This document shows positions 1 to 9,974 of a stretch of 64,000 nucleotides of DNA, one piece after another. The notes beneath the pieces are model-generated. The model was not told the origin of the DNA, did no database searches, and saw only the letters and a list, made by a program, of their open reading frames with translations. How positions within the stretch are numbered: the stretch's first letter is position 1; each line of letters opens with the position of its first letter. Position numbers and translations under genes: made by a program. Source of the stretch: Acanthosepion pharaonis (taxonomy: Eukaryota > Mollusca > Cephalopoda > Sepiida > Sepiidae); contig CAHIKZ030000957.1 of NCBI GenBank assembly GCA_903632075.3, forward strand, positions 1,346,501 to 1,410,500, given 5' to 3'.

Positions 1-477
1 CAATACTCGAAGAGAACAGAGACCAGGAAAAGAAAGTTAAAGAAATATTCTAAGAAAAAGCGAGATGTAAATAGAAATGACTTCGTGTGCTTCGAGTACT
101 TCTATAGAACGTAAGGTCAAGGTTCAACAACCACGCAATGCAGAGGGCTACAAAATGAGATTGTTGTATGAAGGAGAGACTTGAGCATCAAAGGTTACCT
201 GATTTTAATATTCTGGAAAGCATCCCTTCAGAGTAGCGGCTCCTGGGTAGAAACTAAGCAAATAGAACTTCCTCCTTACGAATGGAATACAAAAAGAATG
301 AGGCTGATTCGACTGTGTGTATGTGGCATGGCGCGTCATAGCTCTAAATGCCTGAACTGGTAGAACGAGGTAATGTAGCTTGTCAGAACACTTTTACCAA
401 AATATATAAATAATTGACCCAACACACAGCAAACATAGACGGAAGATAGCGTTCAAGAAGGAAACTCGCTCTATGAT
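1..477. other. No gene recognised
   Basis: I see no convincing coding region, RNA gene or repeat structure here. The short open frames have no recognisable motif. It is treated as intronic or intergenic sequence next to a minisatellite. Confidence 0.5.
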
Positions 478-634
478 CGGTGCCTGTCGCCGGTCGGTGC
501 CTGTCGCCGATCGGTCCCTGTCGCCGGTCGGAGCCTGTCGCCGATCGGTCCCTGTCGCCGGTCGGAGCCTGTCGCCGATCGGTCCCTGTCGCCGGTCGGA
601 GCCTGTCGCCGGTCGGTGCCTGTCACCGGTCGGT
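478..634. repeat. GC-rich 17-bp minisatellite, about 9 copies
   Basis: The unit cggtgcctgtcgccggt recurs about nine times, with alternation at two positions (ggt/gat and gtg/gtc/gag). It is far more GC-rich than the surroundings. Because 17 is not a multiple of three, the short frames over it rotate through the same sequence and are not genes. Confidence 0.95.
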
Positions 635-769
635 GATGAACTCAGTGTTCACATTTATATTTACATACGCACAGTCAATTATATTGATCACTTTAACCCA
701 TAAATATAGCATACGTTAACACAAGTTTTTTTCATAATCGTTTCATCCCGTGAAATACGGTAATGCGAC

Positions 770-955
770 TAGTATGCAAGTTGGGGGTTACAAGGAGTGA
801 AAGGGAGAGAAAAGACTGAGTATAGGGAGGTTACAAGGAGTGAAAGGGAGAGAAAAGACTGAGTATAGGGAGGAGGATTCAGGAAAGGACAAAAGAGGGA
901 CGGGGTTCAAGAAGATAGAAGATGGCGATTGATGTTACATTTAAATTTTTCAAGA
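770..955 (-). pseudogene. LINE 3'-end fragment (jockey/CR1-like C-terminus)
   Basis: Read on the minus strand, this gives a YNLEKFKCNINRHLLSS-like stretch. That is the usual end of a reverse-transcriptase protein of jockey/CR1-like LINEs, just after the WNSLP box seen in better copies at 29.7 and 37.5 kb. The 3' part carries a 43-bp direct duplication (starts 786 and 829). Only a 5'-truncated tail remains. Clade assignment is inference. Confidence 0.6.
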
Positions 956-1014
956 TTGTAATTATGAGGTCAGCAAGGAAACGGAAGATCAAATTTTGAC
1001 AAGTAATCAAAGGA

Positions 1015-2013
1015 GGCTAATCCAGATCCAGAGGTAGTCAACGAACCCATGTTCGCCGACGACCAGGCAATAATGAACAACAACAGGAGCCGGCTGCAGG
1101 GACACACTGACCAACTCAAGCTGCCAGAAATGCGACATGAAGGTCAGTAAGAGACCAGAAAAACTAGACATTAACATCAATGGGACGCAGCTAAAACAAA
1201 CCAGTGAATTCAAATATCTGGACAGCATATTTACTGAAAAAGGCAAACTAGACAGAGAAATCGAGACCAGATGTCAGAAGGCCAACGCAGTCAGTTACCA
1301 ACTTGCTCCTCAGGTACCTCATTTGGACACCTATCAACCAACCAGCACTACGAGCATACACCCTCAGGTACTCTGGCTGGAGAGCGAGAGGCTGACCAAG
1401 AAGACGCTGGAGCAACTCAGTGGCAGACACTCTCAGGGCCCACGAAATATCTCTCCTCCAGACCACTCACCTTGCCGCTGCCAAACGACTGTGTCGCCCT
1501 GCGATACCTAACAGCACAAGCGGGAGGAAAAACAATAAACTAAACTTGCTCATCTTCTAAATCATCCTAGCATTTCCATGAGCACGAAGACAAATCTCAT
1601 TAACGCCATATTCCTACCAACACTGACATACCAGTGTCAGACATGGCCCCTAACAAAAACTCTTGAGAGGAAACTTGCGAGATGAAATGCTGTGAACAAG
1701 ACCAGGCGAGACAAAATCAGGAAGAGATGTGGTAGGAGAAATAACAATCATACAACACATAGAACGACAGAGATTCAAGTGGTTCGAAAACCTCACTTGT
1801 ATGCCTATTAATCAACCAACCCTACGAGCAAACACCCTCAAGTACTCTGGCTGGAGAATGAGAGGCAGACCAAGAAGAAGCTGGAGCAACTCAGTAGCAG
1901 ACACTCTCAGAGCCTACGAAGTATCTCTCCTCCAGGCCACTCGCTTTGCCGCTGACAGACAACTGTGTTTCCTCGCGACGCCTAACAGAACAAGCGGAAC
2001 GAAAAGACTATAA
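1015..2013 (+). pseudogene. Non-LTR retrotransposon reverse-transcriptase C-terminal region, interrupted
   Basis: This is a decayed LINE open frame. The catalytic box FADDQAIM is visible at about 1052-1075. A frameshift leads into MKVSKRPEKL...NGTQLKQTSEFKYLDSIF (from 1137), the stretch where RT proteins of this type carry an FKYLG-like motif. After an insertion at 1309-1551 the frame resumes as INAIFLPTLTYQCQTWPLT, then broken frames give RQRFKWFENL and finally GRPRRSWSNSVADTL. Frameshifts, stops and the insertion make it non-functional. The upstream palm subdomains and the endonuclease are missing, so it is a 5'-truncated copy. Family membership is clear; the exact clade is not. Confidence 0.85.
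1309..1551 (+). mobile_element. Nested LINE 3' end with target-site duplication
   Basis: This segment repeats the last ~210 bp of the host LINE (compare 1800-2010: same tyr-ser-gly-trp, GRPRRSWSNSVADTL-type region and 3' end). It sits in the middle of that LINE. AACTTGCTC occurs at 1300-1308 just before it and at 1543-1551 at its end, as expected for a 9-bp (12 bp with one mismatch) target-site duplication. The most economical reading is a 5'-truncated insertion of the same family into itself. Confidence 0.8.
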
Positions 2014-2685
2014 CTAAATCATTCTTAATGAAATCAAATTTAAACTACAATTCTGTCATTGTGGGTCCAAATGGTTGATAGAGTTGTGGAAAGAAAACAA
2101 TTATTTAACTCATAAATAATTTCCACTTTTCTTTATCAATTTTAATCGCCAAAAATAATGCAATTGCATTTTATACAATTATACTTTAAGGGACAAAGCG
2201 GAAAAAAGTTTTTCGTGTAACGCATTTCGTCCTTTAAGGACACCCCCCCTCCCTCCCTCAGACTATGTTTATGTTAATGCGTACGAAAGGGAGACGCTAG
2301 GAATTTAACATTTTTTTATAATATTTGTTTTAAGTATATAAAGTAACTGATTTCCTTCTTTTTCTTTTTTGTTTCCATCGTTTTTGTTATTAAATATCTC
2401 GCATTGTAGTAACAGAAGATCTACCAATGATGGTGAAACATTGTAAGTTTACTGTGGATGATGTAGCAATTAAAGCACTTTCTAAAAATTTTCGTCTCAG
2501 TAAATTGCTTTCGCTTTTAATTAGAGTATCATTTTTTTTCAATCAAAATTGTGTTTACTCTCGTTACGGTGAGTAAGTAATGCATTTAATGCATTTTAAG
2601 TAACTAATGCATTTTAAGTTTGTTTTTTTTAAAAGATCCCATTTTTTGTGTTCATATAATCTTTTATTTAAAATCTTTGAGGTTT
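2014..2685. other. AT-rich sequence without recognised gene
   Basis: I see AT-rich sequence with no splice-flanked exon, RNA gene or long repeat. A short near-direct repeat 'taatgcattttaag' occurs around 2578-2618. Confidence 0.4.
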
Positions 2686-2689
2686 CTCC

Positions 2690-3060
2690 GATGTATAATG
2701 AAAATGATTCGGTTATATATTCTCTGTTATTTACAAAGACTTCTTGCCAGTTATCAGGCTGCTCTTCGATACCTTTGGCGTAAAATTCTGCAGTTATTTA
2801 CGTAAAAGTTTTTCTGATAGACTCTTGAACCTGGTGTAAGTTAGAGAATGTTTTTTGCATCAATTATTTGTACCAATCAGTTGATTCAAGGTCGGGTGAA
2901 TAGGCCTTATGTGGAAGAACACACCAATTTTATTCCAAAATAGTTTCCTGTTCTTTTCTTGCATGCAACCTGGCATTGTCATTGAGAAGGACATTTTCCT
3001 TTAATAGTACCCTTCCACAGTCGTGCAAAACCTGAAATATGTTTGTGCAGTGCAAATTTA
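2690..3060 (-). pseudogene. mariner-type transposase fragment (C-terminal half)
   Basis: On the minus strand broken frames give VLLNDNARLHARKEQETIL, then AYSPDLESTDWYK, then EFYAKGIEEQPDNWQEVF and NREYI. These match the second catalytic block (DNA-R-H), the YSPDL..(S/T)D block with the third acid, and the C-terminal RW..V...G.Y region of mariner transposases. In-frame stops are present. The N-terminal HTH half is absent. Orientation is opposite to the host exons. Confidence 0.8.
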
Positions 3061-3399
3061 TTCTTAGATGCTACATATGATATGTAGTAATGATGATACA
3101 CTTGTCATTACAATTGGTTTAACGAAAAAAATGAAAATTCCTTATGAATAAAACTTAATAGCAATGGCGTCTTATGGTGTGACTTCTACATATCGGGTTT
3201 AATACGCACTTATGGTCTTGTGCTAGTTTAAGCCAAGCTTCGTAAATATAGATTTAGTTTAAGAAGACTTTTTGTATCAAATGCAACTACCAACTGAAAT
3301 AATCATGCCAGTGGGATAGAGTATATGTGTAAAAGGAAATATGAATAAAGACAAAAGGAAAACTTATCTTTGAGGGATTGTATCAAGGCAAATGTATTA

Positions 3400-3690
3400 G
3401 GTTGTCATAAATAATTTGAGATTTTGCTCATCATCTTTAGTATCTATATTTCTGAGATGAGATATTATGTACACTATTTACATTGTTCAGACTATCATTA
3501 AAATTGGCCTTGTGACGCATCCTGCCTTGCGTGGAGATTGGTAAATACGGAGAAATGAACTATTACAGGTAACTCTGCTTGCTGACTCTCTGTCTTCGGG
3601 CTGAGAGGAACCGAAACAAGGCTATGTCGAAGCACAGAGTCTCGTCTGGGGTGGTAGACCTCTACCCGGCACCGTTTATATGGGATCTAC
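3400..3690 (-). repeat. Interspersed repeat 'C' (caaggcaggatgc family)
   Basis: This block has 'tgacgcatcctgccttgcg...gtaaatacgg...taactctgcttgctgactctctg'. It is related to blocks at 5160-5290 and, in the other orientation, 5915-6110 and 6150-6420. I recognise no coding sequence. It may be a SINE-like family, but I could not find clear box A/B motifs. Confidence 0.6.
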
Positions 3691-4240
3691 GGCCAATTTA
3701 TTCTTAGAAAATACCCTACATTTTATTCAGTTATATGCTCAAAATGTAGTGTTTGTTGTCACTTATCCGTAATCTTTTCGATAAAGTTTGATCAAAATTA
3801 CACATGTTTAAATGCGAAAAAGTTTTCGACAAACTCCTGAATGTGATCTTCATTAAGGAAGGCTTTAGTAATCAAAATGTTTTGCAGCGATAGGAAAGGG
3901 TCTTCATAGTTTGGTGCAATGTCCGGTGACTATGGCGGGTAGATTAAAACAGACCAAGCGAAGTTCTTTTTTTTCCTGTGTTAATTGCTGTATGTTACCT
4001 TACGTTGTCAACATTTTTCCTACTGACGATCCCAGGGCATTTATGTTTCACTGCATTTTAAGAACTGTAAATGAGTAATACCCCGAAGATCCTCCCATAC
4101 GCTCAATATTACATTTCTTTAATGGAACTCAGTTTTTTGTTTTAGTCGGTTGTGGAGTTTTATTCTCGTTCATTCACTGCTTTTGCTGTCCAAAATTGTT
4201 GTATGTTAGTGCATATTAGTTCATTCATAACTGCCACGAA
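3690..4240 (-). pseudogene. Second mariner-type transposase fragment
   Basis: Minus-strand pieces read VWEDLRGITHLQFLK (the V(W)W D-i-G-v-i block carrying the first catalytic Asp), DNVR.HTA, YPP.SPDIAPNYEDPFLSLQNIL and FLNEDHIQEFVENFFAF. This is the order of blocks in mariner. The usual (S/T)DYHLF is changed to NYEDPFL, and stops are present. It differs from the copy at 2690-3060, so it is an independent insertion of another subfamily. Confidence 0.75.
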
Positions 4241-4337
4241 TGATTAGTAATTAAGGTGATATATTAGTCATTACAATTTGGTTACGAGAAACAGAAACTA
4301 TTTATGATAACTTAATGTGTATACAAGACTATGGTTA

Positions 4338-4681
4338 GTGTGCAACTTACTCTTTTTGAGTAGGTACACATCTACTTATCATCTCGAAGTTGTGTCTCTG
4401 TCTTTGGACAGAGTGCACTCAGGGGCGACTCCGTCAAAGGACAGAGTTGCAACTGAGGAAAATTATACTGAGATGTGCCGGCCCTGGGGAACAGCTGCCC
4501 GAGGTCGCGCCTTCTCATTGCACGAGAGAGAAAGATCGGTGCACGCACCGAGCCCAGTGCAACCGATGATTGCGGGGGCTGGGGGAATTTTTGTTCCTTG
4601 CCCGGGTGTACGCGCTCGGGCTCCTCACATTAAACCGATCTTGTGTCACAACCTGACTTCGTGGGGGTTTCAGTAAATATC
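4338..4681. mobile_element. 344-bp GC-rich insertion flanked by 16-bp target duplication
   Basis: TACAAGACTATGGTTA is present at 4322-4337 and again at 4682-4697, enclosing 344 bp that is distinctly GC-rich in its second half. The structure is that of a retroposed insertion. A 119-codon open frame crosses it, but with no recognisable domain and crossing the duplication, so I do not call it a gene. Identity of the element is unknown. It lies less than 300 bp upstream of a host exon. Confidence 0.75.
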
Positions 4682-4965
4682 TACAAGACTATGGTTAAAA
4701 TTTCTGAGAATTTTATTCTTAAAATAATTCGAAATAGAGCAGTTCGCATATTGATCACAAGGACGTTGCTTGCAAAATGTTGCAGCAAAAGCCTGTACTG
4801 AGCGAATTCCGAGTAAAATGTTATTATGTTTATTGAAAGTTTAGTAGCAGCCAGAATATTTTTTAAAATAATTAAAAAAAAGAATAGGATTAAGAATGTC
4901 GCTTTATTGTATTCGTTATTTCTCATTAATAATTTTAAAAACATATTTTGACATTTATTTTTTAG

Positions 4966-5080
4966 CCTCGACAATAATTCAAACGTGAAAGTTGGAGGAA
5001 GCATTCCGGAGTTTGTTCTTGTAACTGGAGAGTCAGTAAATATCACAGATGCCTACCAGGATCCAAGGTTTGATCCGGCG
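4966..5080 (+). CDS. Internal exon: cyclic-nucleotide phosphodiesterase GAF domain, first part
   Basis: A 115-bp exon lies between a polypyrimidine-AG acceptor (attttttag) and a strong GTAAGT donor. The first base completes a split codon (upstream intron phase 2). The remaining 38 codons are fully open and end in phase 0. The peptide contains TGESVNITDAYQDPRFDP, the hallmark TGE-x-x-N-I-x-D-A-Y-x-D-x-R-F stretch of GAF domains in PDE5/6/10/11-type phosphodiesterases. In that family, GAF domains bind cyclic nucleotides or mediate dimerisation and control a C-terminal HD-type catalytic domain that hydrolyses cAMP and/or cGMP. The next exon at 51596 continues the same domain. I cannot tell GAF-A from GAF-B or the exact paralogue; the NKxDE region and catalytic domain are outside the window. 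Confidence 0.88.
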
Positions 5081-5159
5081 GTAAGTTCTTTTATATATAT
5101 ATATACATAATTCTGTCGTATTGATTTCGTGTTGTTCTGTCCTGGTTTCGTCTCAGGTT

Positions 5160-5290
5160 TTGTACATTATGTTGGCCTTGTGCCGCATCTTGCCTTGCGT
5201 GGAGATTGGTAAATACGGAACAATTAACTATTACAGATAACTCTGTTTGTTGACTCTCTGTCTTCGGACGGAGAGGAACCCAGGCGACGC
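5160..5290 (-). repeat. Repeat 'C' copy
   Basis: It carries 'ccgcatcttgccttgcgtggagattggtaaatacgg' in pieces, followed by 'ctctgtcttcgg', as at 3530-3600. It is diverged and has no coding content. Confidence 0.6.
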
Positions 5291-5317
5291 TATTGTTAGA
5301 CAATTAAATCAACTGTT

Positions 5318-5515
5318 TTAAACTGAGACTGCAAAACATTGAAAACTGTTTTGTCACCGATGTATTTACACTACGTACATTGTCCGGACTGTTGTCCTCA
5401 TCATTATTGTCTTTGTCTGTCTGTATGAGGTATTGCAACTGATTACACTATTTATATTCTTCGGACTTTTGCTCTCATCTTTATTCCCATATTCACGGCA
5501 TTTCGATCGTTGAAC
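5318..5515 (-). repeat. Tail fragment of the foldback Penelope/SINE family, inverted match to 9418-9625
   Basis: The sequence from 'tttaaactgagactgcaaaacattg' (in part) to 'cacggcatttcgatcg' is the reverse complement, with scattered differences, of 9418-9625. It contains two tandem-like copies of the element tail (…attgtccggactgttgtcctcat… and …ttcttcggacttttgctctcatc…). Confidence 0.75.
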
Positions 5516-5914
5516 ATAATGACTGATTACAGTGTTTTTCTTTTGATCACGTTATGAGACTCATCCATTTCAATCACATTATAATCAAATTATTTATATT
5601 GATCTGCAGTTAATAATAAACATCTATACAGTTAATAGTAAACATAATCAGAAGGCCAATCCAACAATGAAAGCGATATTACGAAAATAACGTTGCTCTT
5701 AATAAGAGCCCGAAAACGCCCAGCACTATTTTTTTTTAATTTGGTGTTTTTGTTTAAATGTTTCTCAATGCTAATAACTGAAGCTATTGGATTAAAAAAA
5801 CCATTTCGAGTCGATTGAGTTTGTCTTTTATTGTCTTATCAGAATATCCAGATTGGTTACCATGATCATTTCCCTGTACCGAGCTAGTAAGTACCCGACT
5901 CCTCATGTTGTCCC

Positions 5915-6419
5915 TACATTTAAGGCAGAGAGTCAACAAGCAGAGTTACCTGTAATAGTTAATTGCTCGGTATTTACCAACTTACACACAAGGCAGGATG
6001 CGAAAACAAAGCCAATTTTAATGTGGGGGTGGACGAGCCCTTGGGCTCGTGCAAAAAATGCCAGTAGATCCCGTATATATGGTGTCGGGTAGCTCTCTAC
6101 CTCCATAAACTCTGCCTTTTGGCATAGGCTTATGTGAGTTTCTCTACGCCCGAAGCAGTGTTAACTGTAATCCTTAACTGCTCGGTATTTTCCAACGTCC
6201 CCAAAAGGCAGGATACAGCACAAGTCCAGTTTTTACGTGGGGCGTTCATAGCCCTTGGGCTCGGCAAAAATTGCCCGTATATCCCGTATAAATGGGGTCA
6301 GGTGTTTGTCTACATTCCCAGACGGCACTTGGCCCTTTTGAAGAGCCTGGTCTGCGTTCCTCCCCGCTTGAAGGAAGAGAGTCGAAATGCAGAGTTAACT
6401 GTAATCGTTAACCGCTATT

Positions 6420-6420
<1 letters not shown>
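5915..6420 (+). repeat. Two tandem-like copies of repeat 'C'
   Basis: Blocks 5915-6110 and 6150-6420 share 'gagttacctgtaatagttaattgctcggtatttacc', 'aggcaggat(g/a)c' and 'cccttgggctcg' in order. They are in the opposite orientation to 3400-3690. Open frames over them have no family resemblance. Confidence 0.6.

Positions 6421-6424
<4 letters not shown>

Positions 6425-6477
<53 letters not shown>
6425..6477. repeat. (GA)n microsatellite
   Basis: This is a near-perfect run of GA dinucleotides of about 52 bp. It encodes the RERERE stretch of the overlapping open frame, which is therefore not evidence of a gene. Confidence 0.97.
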
Positions 6478-6479
<2 letters not shown>

Positions 6480-6639
6480 TTAGACTAAACCATCTGATGG
6501 GGATGTTCAGGTACTCCAAAACAAATCATCTATATGATTCATTGCTAAAGATATTTGGAAAATGGTCGGTTTATTTTGCCGATCCAGTAGTATCTTACTC
6601 ACCCGGCTCTACTCTATCTTTACAAATGCTAGATCAAAT

Positions 6640-7085
6640 AAAAAATGTCGTACTGCTATCATATCTGGGCTGAGGCATCCCAGACAACACTTGCCTGTTT
6701 GGATAGAGCTTACAAGTGTTTACGCTGGTTTGGGGTTAAGGAGTCATTTCCTAGCCTACAACTCTTTTCCCACAGACGAAATATCATTAACATATTGCCA
6801 CTCTATTACAATTAGCATGGCATTTGTTCTGATGAGTTACATTCATTGGTTCCAACAACTCCGACCTTTACACCTGGGATACACCATGCCACGTACAGAA
6901 GGGCAAATGATCCTCATTTCCTTTGGATTCCATTAGTAAGGAGCAAGTTCCACTCGATAAGCTTCTACTTCTTCTAAGCTGCCCAAGTGGAAGCTCCCAA
7001 AAGGATGCTTTCTCAATCACTACAACCTTGACCTCTTCAAATCTAGAATTATCCGTTATCTTACCTGCATAACCCCATGAACTTT
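6640..7085 (+). pseudogene. LINE reverse-transcriptase C-terminus (jockey/CR1-like)
   Basis: Broken plus-strand frames read DRAYKCLRWFGV, then SHRRNIINI...LYY, then CSDELHSLVPTTPTF, and end with a P(K)RMLSQSLQP-like tail. This is the SL.HRR.vasL.lfY...CS.EL.slvP order found after the RT domain in jockey/CR1-like LINEs. A stop replaces the tryptophan region. Copies of related tails occur at 29.7, 37.5 and 40 kb. Confidence 0.75.
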
Positions 7086-7284
7086 ACTTGTTGCCTTTTC
7101 ATACGCTCATACAACACCACACACTCCCGATCTACCTTGAGTGGCTCTTGGGCGTTGCAATGGCTGGACATTAATATTAAAAAAGAAACAAACAAAAATA
7201 GACTTCATCAAAGCCATTGCTACACCGGTAATATCTTATGGCAGTATGATATCGGCATAAGAATGGAACGTTATACTATAAAAC

Positions 7285-7712
7285 TATCCTGAGATGGAAA
7301 ACACTCATACCTAAGATTGCATCTTCTTCAACTCCGTCAGTTACTGTCGGCGAGTAGGTGTGTGGTTTCAGTATTTTCTCCGAACGTGGATCCTACATCT
7401 CACTAAGATGTAAGTACAGCAGTTTAAAATTTTAATTGATTACTTCCGTAATATTTAATGAGAACACTAACCTGAAAAAACTCATACGCAAGATTGTATT
7501 TTCTACAACTCCGGACTTTCTAAATTATTCACAGCGAGTGGGTGTGCGGCTTTGTTGCTTTCTCTGAACGTGGATTTACCTCTATTTAAGATTTAAGTGC
7601 AGTAGTGGAGCGTAGTAATTAATTATCGCCGTACATTCTATTGATAACGCAAGACTGAAAACAAGACAGTATTTTCTTCAATTCCGGACTTTTTCAGTTA
7701 TTTACGTCTTAG
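7285..7712. repeat. About 180-bp tandem repeat, 2.4 copies
   Basis: Blocks beginning 'aaaacactcatacctaagattg' (about 7293), 'aaaaaactcatacgcaagattg' (about 7474) and a partial third at about 7650 share the order (a)ctc-cat-aag-att-gtattttct, 'aactccggac' and 'ctgaacgtggat'. They are diverged and non-coding. Confidence 0.8.
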
Positions 7713-7737
7713 TCCATCTTCTCTCTGGTGTGGGTAT

Positions 7738-8048
7738 CTATTAACAAGCGGTTAAAGCATTAAAACTTTGGCTAACAATCGGTTAAAGCGTTAACCTATT
7801 GGTTAACTAGCAGTTAAAGCATTAAACTATTGTCTAATGAGCGGTTAAAACATTAACCTTTTGGCTAACAGGAGGTTAAAGCATTAGCATTTTCGCTAAC
7901 AAGCAGTTAAAGCATTAACCTATTGTCTAATAAGCGGTTAAAGCATTAAACGATTAGCTAAGAAGCGGTTAAAGCATTAACCTATTGTTTAATAAGCGGT
8001 TAAAGCATTAAACGGTTAGCTAAGAAGCGGTTAAAGCATTAACCTATT
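7738..8048. repeat. 31-bp minisatellite, about 10 copies (array 1)
   Basis: The unit is gcggttaaagcattaacct plus attggctaacaa. Spacing is 31 bp (for example GGTTAAAG at 7750 and 7781). The last four units form a 62-bp higher-order pair (gtctaataagc / agctaagaagc). Confidence 0.95.
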
Positions 8049-8230
8049 CACACATGTTCCTTCCCAAGTGTGCTTATCACGTGCAGCCAGTTTGATCAAT
8101 TGAGGTTGCGAATAGGCACTTGGTGGCCAGGAGGTCATCTGTTATGCCAAATCGTTGATGCACTTAGTTTCTCTGACGTCACAATAAACGTAAAGTATAT
8201 TCTGACATTTTCTCGATTGAGGCCGCTTAC

Positions 8231-8508
8231 TATATTAATTACTGTCTATATTAATTACTGTCTATATTAATTACTGTCTATATTAATTACTGTCTATATT
8301 AATTACTGTCTATATTAATTACTGTCTATATTAATTACTGTCTATATTAATTACTGTCTATATTAATTACTGTCTATATTAATTACTGTCTATATTAATT
8401 ACTGTCTATATTAATTACTGTCTATATTAATTACTGTTTATATTAATTACTGTCTATATTAATTACTGTCTATATTAATTACTGTCTATATTAATTACTG
8501 TCTATATT
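8231..8508. repeat. 16-bp satellite, about 17 copies, nearly identical
   Basis: The unit tatattaattactgtc repeats with essentially one variant (ctgtttat near 8438). The right end runs directly into the inverted tail of the Penelope-like element at 8497-8600, whose terminus also reads ctgtctatatt. Confidence 0.97.
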
Positions 8509-8639
8509 TCTGTGATGTGGTATTGAAATTATTTACAAAATTTACATTGTTCGGACTATTGTACCCATCTTTGTTGCCATATTCACGACATAATATCTAT
8601 CCTGCGTATATGGCAGCACCTATGACAAACTGCAATAGT

Positions 8640-9165
8640 TGTGAGGGGGCAAGATGATAACATCATTCCGAATACAGCCTCGCTCTGCTTACCCTCTGTG
8701 GGGAATTATCAGAAAAATACGTAAAATCTGTGGTCCATACATCATGAGGATGGCCTTCAAAAGTAGATCAACATTTCGCAGACACCTTTTCTAATTAAGA
8801 TATCCCGTAGAAAAGAACATAATTAAGGACTGCGTGTACACCATCCCGTGCAGTTGTGGTTAGAAATATAAAAAAGAAACAGGAAAGCCTCCTCAAGATA
8901 AGACTGCAGGAACGCCGTAAAGCCGTAAAACGAGGGGAAATAGAAAAATCAGGCGTGGCTAGCTGAATATGGAGAGAAAATAGAGCTCATCTCTCTTTGT
9001 GGTATGAGGTTGAAATAATAAACGGAGAACATCACTGAAAAATATGAAGATTTAAGGAATCAGCGCACATCTAGCCCCCCCCCAAATCTCCTGAGCCGAC
9101 CAAGCATAGAAATGAATACAATAAGGGAACGAGTAATATGGATTGCTAGAGAAATATAATAACAA
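8640..9165 (+). pseudogene. Penelope-like GIY-YIG domain, decayed copy
   Basis: Frame-shifted plus-strand pieces align by eye with the better copy at 44.95-45.47 kb: 'cagaaaaatacgtaaaatctgtggtcc' (EKI.RICGPY), the 'ttcgcagacac' (TLRR) segment, 'actgcgtgtacaccatcccgtgcagttgtg' (CVYTIPCSC), then KKETGKPPQ-like and LRLQERRKAVKRG-like segments, and 'cctgagccgaccaagcata' near the end. Many stops are present. It is certainly inactive. Confidence 0.75.
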
Positions 9166-9249
9166 CAAATTGTAATATGAACCCTGGTAAAAATGAAATT
9201 GAGGAATTAGGTTTATAAATCCCCAAAATCCATACACTGATGTCCTCAA

Positions 9250-9400
9250 GGACATATGAACCAGAGGATAAAGGTGTTGGTTTAATCCAGTGACTTGACC
9301 CAAAGAGTTGTAAGCTCAATACCTGATACGTGGAGCTAAAACAATCTATCCCGGTGCACGAAATAAAGGATTCAGTTCGAATTTCCAGTTAATTGAAAAA
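9250..9400 (+). repeat. tRNA-like segment plus start of tail, same as the foldback short elements
   Basis: It reads aggataaaggtgttggttta... then 'gtaagctcaatacc'. These correspond to box A (tggcacagtggataaagg) and box B (gagttcaatacc) of the short element copies. Divergence is high, so promoter function is unlikely to survive here. Confidence 0.6.
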
Positions 9401-9639
9401 GGCCGATGCGTACAACTATCGAAATGCTGTGAATATAGGAATAAAGACGAAAGCAAAAGTCCGAACAATGTAAATTGTGTAATCAGTTGCAATACCTAAT
9501 CTAAAAAATACAGACAGGTATAAAGACAATAAAGACAATAAAGATGAGGATAACAGTTTGAACAATGCACGTAGTGTAAATACATTGGTGACAAAACAGT
9601 TTTCAATGTTTTGCACTCTCAGTTTAAAACGGTTTACCT

Positions 9640-9972
9640 AATTGGCTAACAAGCGGTTAATGCATTAACATTTTGGCTAACAGGCGGTTAAAGCATTAAT
9701 GTATCGGCTAACGAGCGGATAAAGCATTAATCTGTTGTCTAATAAGCGGTTAAAGCCTTAACCTATTGGGTAACAAGCAATTAAAGCATTAACCTATTTG
9801 CTAACAAGTGGTTAAAGCATTAACCTTTTGGCTGACAGGCGGTTAAAGCATTAGTGTTTTCGATAAAAGCGGTTAAATCATTAACTTATTGCCTAACAAG
9901 CGTTTAAAGTATTAACCTATTAGCTAACAAGCGGTTAAAGCATTAGCCCTTTAGCTAAAAAAGCGGTTTGAT
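9640..9972. repeat. 31-bp minisatellite, about 10.7 copies (array 2)
   Basis: It is the same unit family as array 1 (gcggttaaagcattaacct), but more diverged between copies. It starts immediately after the Penelope-like tail. Confidence 0.93.
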
Positions 9973-9974
9973 GT

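Larger units (their letters stand above)
8497..9625 (+). mobile_element. Penelope-like element copy with inverted tail at its 5' side
   Basis: The layout is an inverted copy of the tail (8501-8592, 'ctatatttctgtgatg...gttcggactattgt'), a decayed GIY-YIG coding region (8640-9165), a tRNA-like segment (about 9256-9340) and the forward tail (about 9390-9625). The same arrangement, minus coding sequence, is found in the 400-bp foldback elements at 11.8 and 17.9 kb. It lies between the two 31-bp minisatellite arrays. Confidence 0.7.

Noticed and set aside
4317..4676. 119-codon open frame upstream of the first exon as coding exon or gene
   Set aside because: It crosses one target-duplication border and lies within the 344-bp insertion; no motif and no splice sites fit.
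7738..9972. The 31-bp and 16-bp arrays (and the 54-bp array at 21.3 kb) as CRISPR-like arrays
   Set aside because: Units are contiguous tandem repeats without unique spacers, and the context is a eukaryotic intron.
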